Positions 57,501 to 64,000 of a stretch of 64,000 bases of DNA are shown one piece after another (the first letter of the stretch is position 1; the number at the start of each line of letters is the position of its first letter). This DNA comes from Annulohypoxylon bovei var. microspora (Eukaryota > Ascomycota > Sordariomycetes > Xylariales > Hypoxylaceae). The stretch is taken from NCBI GenBank assembly GCA_022836615.1, contig MU405275.1:124001-188000 (forward strand), given 5' to 3'. Under the pieces are notes generated by a model. The model saw nothing but the letters and a program-made list of their open reading frames with translations. It did not search any database and was not told the origin of the DNA. A program made the position numbers and the translations under genes.

Positions 57501-60500
57501 AAATCCTTTAAAAGTTTTAAATAATTTTTTTATAATGCTTTTATAATTAACCTTGATTTATTTTTAAGTTTCGGCGAAATATATAAGTTTTTATTTTTTT
57601 AAAATATTAACCACTTTACACGCATTTGTAAATATTCCTTTAAATTCGGGGTTTTTATTATATTTGATTTTTAATAAAATACCGTATGTGAAATAAATTC
57701 TTTTTTATAAAAATTTAATAACGTTATTAATTATTACATTCCTTAACGTTTCGGCTTTTAATTAATTATTAATCTTTTTTTTTACTTTTAAAATTACTTT
57801 TTTATTTTAATTATTTAACATATATTAAACGTTAATAATTTAAATTATTAATAAACCATTTGGTTTAATATAAAAACCCGGCTTATAAAGTTTTTAAGTG
57901 TTTAATTTTTAATAATTAAAATAAAATTAAACCGCTTTAATTACTTCACGATATATATTAAATTAATAATAAAAGTCATTAATTTTATAATACATTAACT
58001 TACGTCTTTAATAATTAAATTCGGCATGACATTTTTAAATAATTATTTTCTTTTATACCTTAATATTTATAATCCTTCGTTCGTAATACTTTTTTTTAAG
58101 TTTTTACCATAAAATTCTTTCCGTAATTATAAATTTAAATATTTTATTTTTAAATCGTTACCATGATAATCGATTTTTTATTAATTAATAATCTTTAAGT
58201 TTAATGGGGTATTTTAACGTGGTTAAAAAGCTGGTAATTTCTTAAGATTTATATATTCATTTTTTTAAAAAATATAATAAGAATATATTAAGATTTTTTA
58301 ATTTAAAGCTTAATAATGTGTTAATTATTATATTATAAAATTAAGCATTAATAAATTCGTTTATATCGTTTTTTTAATCGTTGTTTTTTTTATTAATTAC
58401 TTTTTTATTTTTATAAAACAAGCCATTTATTATTACGTTTAACGTTCTTAATATATAATTTATTTTAAAATTAAATATCTTAATTTAAATAATCTAATAT
58501 ATAAGCTTTATGTTTAAAAAATTAATAAAATTATTATTTAATTATATAATTAAAGTTTTTACATCGGTTTAAAACTTAAAATAAATATTATAAAAGTAAT
58601 TTTAAAATCTTTAAAAAGATTTAATAATAATTATAATTTTTTTCTTCGTTATATTATATTTTTTTTTAATGCTTTATTAAACACTTAATTTGTATTTTAT
58701 TAATTGGAATTTGTTTTAATCATTTATTTAATTTAAAATATATTTTTAATTAATTTTAAAAACATTTATTTATATTATAATAAAATAATTTATGGTATAA
58801 TTTAAATTAATAAAATAAAAGGCATTAATTAAAGCATTTTAAAAGGTTTTTATCGTAAATTTTTAAGATTTTCCTTAAATAAAAAAAGTGTTTTTTCGTA
58901 ATAATAATATTAAAAAGTTAACGATTATAATATAATGGTTAATCCATATCTTAAAATAAATCGTAATATTAATAAAAAAGCAAATTTCTTTTACATTAAT
59001 ATATTTTTTCCATTCTTAGATTTTAAAAGTTTTCGCTTAAATAAGTTTTCATTTATATGTTTCATATAAATATCCAATTATTTCAATTATTAATTAATAA
59101 AAAGTTAACTTTTCTACGTTTATTATAACTTTTATAAGTTTAAAATTAAAAAAAATAACGATAATATTTTTAATATATTTTAAGATAAATTATTTTACAT
59201 TTAAATAAACCTTTTTATTATTATATTTAATTATTAAGCCTTTAATATTAATATTATTAAAAAATAAATTATAAACATAAAGGATTAAGTTATATAAAAT
59301 TTAAATAACCACCTTTAAAAAATAAATTATTAAATTCATTACTTTTTATAATAATAAAATCATTTAAATTAAGCCGATCGATAAAGTAAAAGTTGTAAAA
59401 TATCGAAAGAATTTTAATAACTTAATTTAATTATATTTTAAAAAAAAATCAACTATTAATATAAATTAATTCATGGCGAATTTTTTAAAAAACTTTTCGC
59501 AACTTTTAAGAAAAAAAGCGTCACGAATTATTTTACCGTTTAATTTCGTACATGAATTAATTAATTTAAGTCCTTCGTTTTTTTTTTTTACGACGAATTA
59601 TACATTTTAATAAAAATTATGGTTTTTTTTTAAAATGCCATTCTTTAAATGCGTTTTTAAAATTTCGTAAACTTAATTTATTAAAAAGGTTAAAATTAAA
59701 ATATTTCGAATTTATTAAATTAAATAAAAAACCGTTTTAATTACGTAATTTAATGTTACATTTTTTTTAATTAATTTTATTTTATTAAAATCTTAAATTA
59801 ACGCCATTTTTCTTTAAAATAAAACCTTAATTATTACGTTTTTTTTAACATTAATTAACTTTATAAAGTTAAAATTTTTTTTAATTTATATTAAACGTTT
59901 AAGGGTTAAACATGTTTCGTAAAATTAAGTTATAAATCATGGAAAAATATTCTTAAAGGAACCGTTTAACATTTTTAAAATAATATTTTCCAATTATTTC
60001 TTAATTTCATTAAATGCTTTTATCTTTTAATTAATTAAACCGGATAATATTAAACCGTTTAATAAAACGTCGTTAATAAAATTAATTTTCTTAACTTTAA
60101 ATTTATATATAATGTTAATTTAATAAGGGTTTATTATTCGTTAATAATTTATTCGATTAATTTATTTCTTAACTTTTTTAATTTCATATTAATATATTAA
60201 TTTTAAGGTATATAAAAGCTCATCGTCGTTAAAGGTATAAAAAATTAATTTATTATTATTTAAATTAAGGTTTAAATGTTTATTAAAAATTAAATCCTTT
60301 ATAATAAATGGGGATTCGGTTTTATTAAATAAATCGACTTTATTAATCGATATTAATAATTATAAAAGGTTAAAAGAATATATAATTTATATTTAAAAGT
60401 AATTATTTTTGTTTTATAATTAATCATTATTTTCGAGCTTATTAAAACCATTAATTTGGTTCGGGATATTAACGGTTAATAATTTTTTAAAACGATTTTT

Positions 60501-63500
60501 ATATTTATTAAATTTTTAATTATTCGTTTATTAAAGCGATTAAAAATTAATAAGATTTTAATTATTATCTTTTTAAAGTTTATTTAATTAATCATTTATA
60601 TACTTTTAAAGAAAAAACTCATTTTAATTAAAAAAATGAAATTAAAACTTAATATTAACTTCATTAAAGCCTTGTTATTTTTCATAACGTATATCGAAGT
60701 TTTAAAAAATTTATTATTAACTTAAATTAATTTTTTAATTATTTTTAAAGCGGGGATTAATATTATTAATTTAAACTTAAATTAAATTAATGGTGTTTTA
60801 AACATTATTAATTTAAACTTTTTAATGTATAAAAGGGTAATAAGGTTTAATTAAACTCCGGTATTAATAATTATTATAATCGGGTTTTTATTTTTATTTA
60901 AGTTTATTTAAATTAAAAATCGGGGTAATGTTTATAAATATATTTTAAAGTAATTATAAGTTAATTAGTTTTTAAATAATGTGGGTGGTTATTCGTAACG
61001 ATAATAAATGGTTTTAAAAACGAGGTTTATATGGATTATCGGTGATATTTAAAGCTTTATAAGTTTTTTATTTATGGTTTTAATAAATAACTTTTTATAA
61101 GTTTTTTTAAAGATTTGGATTACTTTTAACGGGGAGTTTTATTTATTTTTTTTAATTAATGATTTTTAAAATATATTTAAAAACCTTGGCATGAATCGAA
61201 CCATTTTATCCCATATTATATTAAAACATTAATTATAATTTTTAATAATTTTATTAAATTAAAATTTCTTTATTATTTTATTAAAGAAATCTTTAACTTT
61301 AAATTTAATTACGGGTGGTTTTTAAGTTTAAAGGGATTTTTAAGATTTAATATTTAAAAGGTTTAATCGGGGGATTTCTTTAATGTTATTATTTTTTTTT
61401 TAATATTACGGTTAATTAAGTTGTTATTTTTTATTTATTATTGTTTTATTTTGAAAATATTATTATACTTACTTTAATTTCTTATAAAGGCTTTAATTTT
61501 AATATGTTTTAAGTTATTTACAAGTTTTTTAATTTAAAAATATTTAAAAAAGTTAAGGTTATTAAGTTTTTTAAAGTAATCGTTTGTTATTATTATGTTT
61601 ATTAAAAATTAAACTTGTGAAATGTTAGCGATTAGTTTTTTAAAATTAATGGGAATGATATTATTTTTTAATATAAGGATGTTATTAAAGATTTTAATTT
61701 AAATTTTAAAATATTTGGCGTTTTTAATTATTTATTAATTATTAAGATTTGTATTTTTAATATATTTTAATATGTTTTTTTTTATAAAAATGTTTTATTT
61801 TTAAACATTAATAATTATATATTTAAAAATGGGTATATGGTTTAATTTTTTATTTTTTATGGTTTTTTTAAATTTATATTTTTTATTATTTCGATTATAA
61901 TGGAATATACCTTTTTAATTAAGTTATATAATTAAGGTATATTCCGAGATAATATAATTTAATTTATCGTAAAAGAAGTATTTTTTAAGTTTATATTTTT
62001 TTAATTAATTTATAAGGGATTTAATATGTGGTTTAAAATAATCGGGTAATATTTTTTATATTATAAGGGGTGAATTGGTTAATTTTTAAATTAAAAAGCC
62101 AAGGTTAATTAATTTTAATAATGTTTATTATTATTAATGCGTTCGTTTTATAATAATTAATTTAATATATTATTAATAACATTAAATATATATTGGTTTT
62201 ATTACTTTAAAATTATAATAATTAATTAAATAATTTAATGTTTTAAATAAATAACTTAATTATTTTATTAATAAAGTTAAATAATTTTACATTTTTTATA
62301 TTATTAATTGGTTTTTTAATGGTTAATTAAGGTATTTAAAATAATAAAATTATTTAAGGTGTTAAAATTATTTAAGATAAAATAAAGGGTTAATTATGGT
62401 TAATGTTTTTAAGGAAATATATTATTTAATTACGTATTATTTTTTAAAAATCATCGTTAAATACTTAGGTTTAAATATTTACTTAAATTTAAATTTTTTA
62501 TTTAAAATTTAAGAATTTAAACTTTTATATTTTATTATTATTAAGTTAAATAAAATTAATTAATTTATATTTTACAATGAAGGATAAGAAATTATAAATT
62601 ATTAAAGTGTGGTTAATTAATACGATTATTATTTTGGTTTTCTTAACTTTTATTATAATAATGGAATAATTTAAAAAGAATTTATTAATTTTATTTAACC
62701 CGGTAATTAATAATTTTCTTTTAAAAGTTTTAATTCGTTCTTTAAAAATCTTACGTTGTTTTAAGTCCTTAATTTTAAAATATAAGTTAATTAATTTTTA
62801 AGTATTTTTTTAAGATTTATAATTATTAATGATTAATTTAATTTGTTTTTTAAGCTAGGTTTTTATAATATAATTAAATATTTTGGCTATTTTAATTTTC
62901 TCATTATAATTAAATTTATTAAATAAACGATTAAATTTTTTTAATTAATCGGATATATATTCGCCGTCGAATTAATATTTTTTATAATAACTTGCCTTTA
63001 TAAAAAGGTTATACATAAACATATTATAAGAAAATATTAAACTTATATTAAAGGATGGTACTTTTTAATTAAACATTTTAATTAAAAATAATAAGTAAAG
63101 GGTAATTAATGTAAAGATTTTTAAATTAAGGGATATTATGCTTGGTTCGGGCTAGTTAATTTAAGGAGTTATAAATAAAAATGAATCTTTAAAACGGGAA
63201 ACTTTTTTAAGTGATATAATAAAAACTTATGTTAATATAAGGTTTAACCGTGGGGGAATTTAATTAAATGATTGAAAATAAACGTTTTTAAATAATTAAA
63301 GGATTAAAAAAAAAGATTTAAAGTTAATTAATAACGTATTATTTAATAAACCTTTATTAATTTAATTTAATATAAGGAAATTTTGGCGGTTTTTTTTTTT
63401 AAAACGGTGATAATATTTAATAATTATTTAATTTTATATTAATCGGCGATAAATTAAAAAAAAAACGATTATATTTTTAATTTTTATATTATTAATTATT

Positions 63501-64000
63501 TAAGCGGTGATGTGGTTTACGTTAATTATTTTTAACTTAATTTATATAATAGTTATATTAAGTTATATAATAAAAAACAATTTAACGATTATTTAAATTA
63601 AAATAATTTATCCCCACCATTTTATAATACCGATCGTAGCGATAAAATAAAAAAGTTATAATTAATAAATTATTTAAAGCTTATAATTTAATTAAATTAT
63701 TTAAATTTAATAATTAATAAAGTGTTTTATAATAATATTAACGCATGGTTTTATTATTTACATTTAAGTTATTATATTCATTAATAATTTAATTATTTTT
63801 TAATAAATCCTTTAATTTTATAATATTTCGTTATTTAAATTTTTATAATTAATATAATTTTATTAATTTCAAGGTTCATATATTTTTATATTTAATAAAT
63901 TACCTTAAATGTATTATTATTAATTTAATTCATAATAACGGTATTAAAAATTCATTAATGTTTATTAATTAAGGATATTTTTTTTTAATTTTATTAATGT
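51528..64000. repeat. 12.5-kb ultra-AT-rich, ORF-free block (mutated repeat island or centromere-like)
   Basis: The block is about 80-90% A+T throughout and continues past the window end. No reading frame of 60 codons survives on either strand, and no tandem array, tRNA or intact terminal repeat is visible. Remaining cytosines lie in CpG, CTT, CAT and CC contexts; CAA, CAG, CTA and CTG (and their complements) are nearly missing. The G:C imbalance between strands changes along the block (G-rich at 52.1-52.4 and 61.7-61.9 kb, C-rich near 59 kb), as expected if several decayed elements lie in different orientations. In ascomycetes such blocks usually derive from repeats mutated by RIP-like C-to-T change and can form (peri)centromeres. 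The origin is inferred; the composition is seen directly. It is not mitochondrial DNA, which would show genes. Confidence 0.85.

Noticed and set aside
51528..64000. Mitochondrial DNA or a mitochondrial insertion
   Set aside because: No respiratory gene, tRNA or long ORF is present, and the block is joined without a gap to nuclear genes.
51528..64000. Tandem satellite or CRISPR-like array
   Set aside because: I saw no regular unit or spacing; resemblance between lines comes from the TTAAT/AATTA composition only.

Overview
The window is nuclear DNA of a filamentous ascomycete (Pezizomycotina; the gene content and style fit Sordariomycetes, but I cannot name a genus). The evidence is short 48-135 nt GT..AG introns with CTAAC/TACTAAC branch sites, a uS12/RPS23 gene with one coding intron, COQ2, a fungal CaMKK/Sak1-type kinase, and families largely restricted to fungi (DUF1996, DUF3433, fungal rhodopsin-domain protein, BBE-type FAD oxidases). 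All coding models below were rebuilt by hand from splice signals and reading phase. Family names come from recognisable motifs; no database search was run.

Layout. 0.45-4.8 kb is a compact housekeeping block: COQ2 (+), RPS23 (-), a conserved fungal protein (+) and a tiny secreted protein (-). 6.3-9.6 kb holds a secreted DUF1996 protein and a small RBR-type E3 ubiquitin ligase, both on the minus strand. 10.2-16.1 kb is an island of metabolic genes that look damaged: a GMC oxidoreductase with a frameshift, a GH43 glycosidase with a frameshift, and an erythromycin-esterase-like gene lacking about 190 internal codons. 17.1-21.1 kb is one large kinase gene, followed by a 7.7-kb stretch without a supportable gene. 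28.8-38.3 kb carries a WGPL-type (DUF7514-like) protein, a secreted FAD-linked oxidase with an apparent propeptide, and a rhodopsin-domain membrane protein. 40.3 kb has an intron-containing tRNA-Ser(CGA). 43-51 kb has an F-box-like protein, a 1296-residue DUF3433 membrane protein with a mucin-like ectodomain, and an NmrA-like reductase.

From about 51,528 to the window end (12.5 kb) the sequence changes abruptly to roughly 10-20% GC with no usable ORF on either strand. This looks like a heavily mutated repeat island or a (peri)centromere-like block. By hand count it shows a strong sequence rule: cytosines in C-W-R context (CAA, CAG, CTA, CTG) are almost absent, while C-W-Y (CTT, CAT) and CpG cytosines persist. 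For example, no TAG or CTA occurs between 51,541 and about 53,650. Classical RIP is described at the dinucleotide level (CpA to TpA), so this trinucleotide-level pattern is the observation I would check first.

The genes do not form one pathway. There is no PKS, NRPS or terpene cyclase core, so the oxidoreductases should not be read as a secondary-metabolite cluster. A dispersed palindrome, TACCTAGGTA, often extended with CCTA/TAGG units, recurs in the gene-poor spacers and once lies 10 bp upstream of a start codon.
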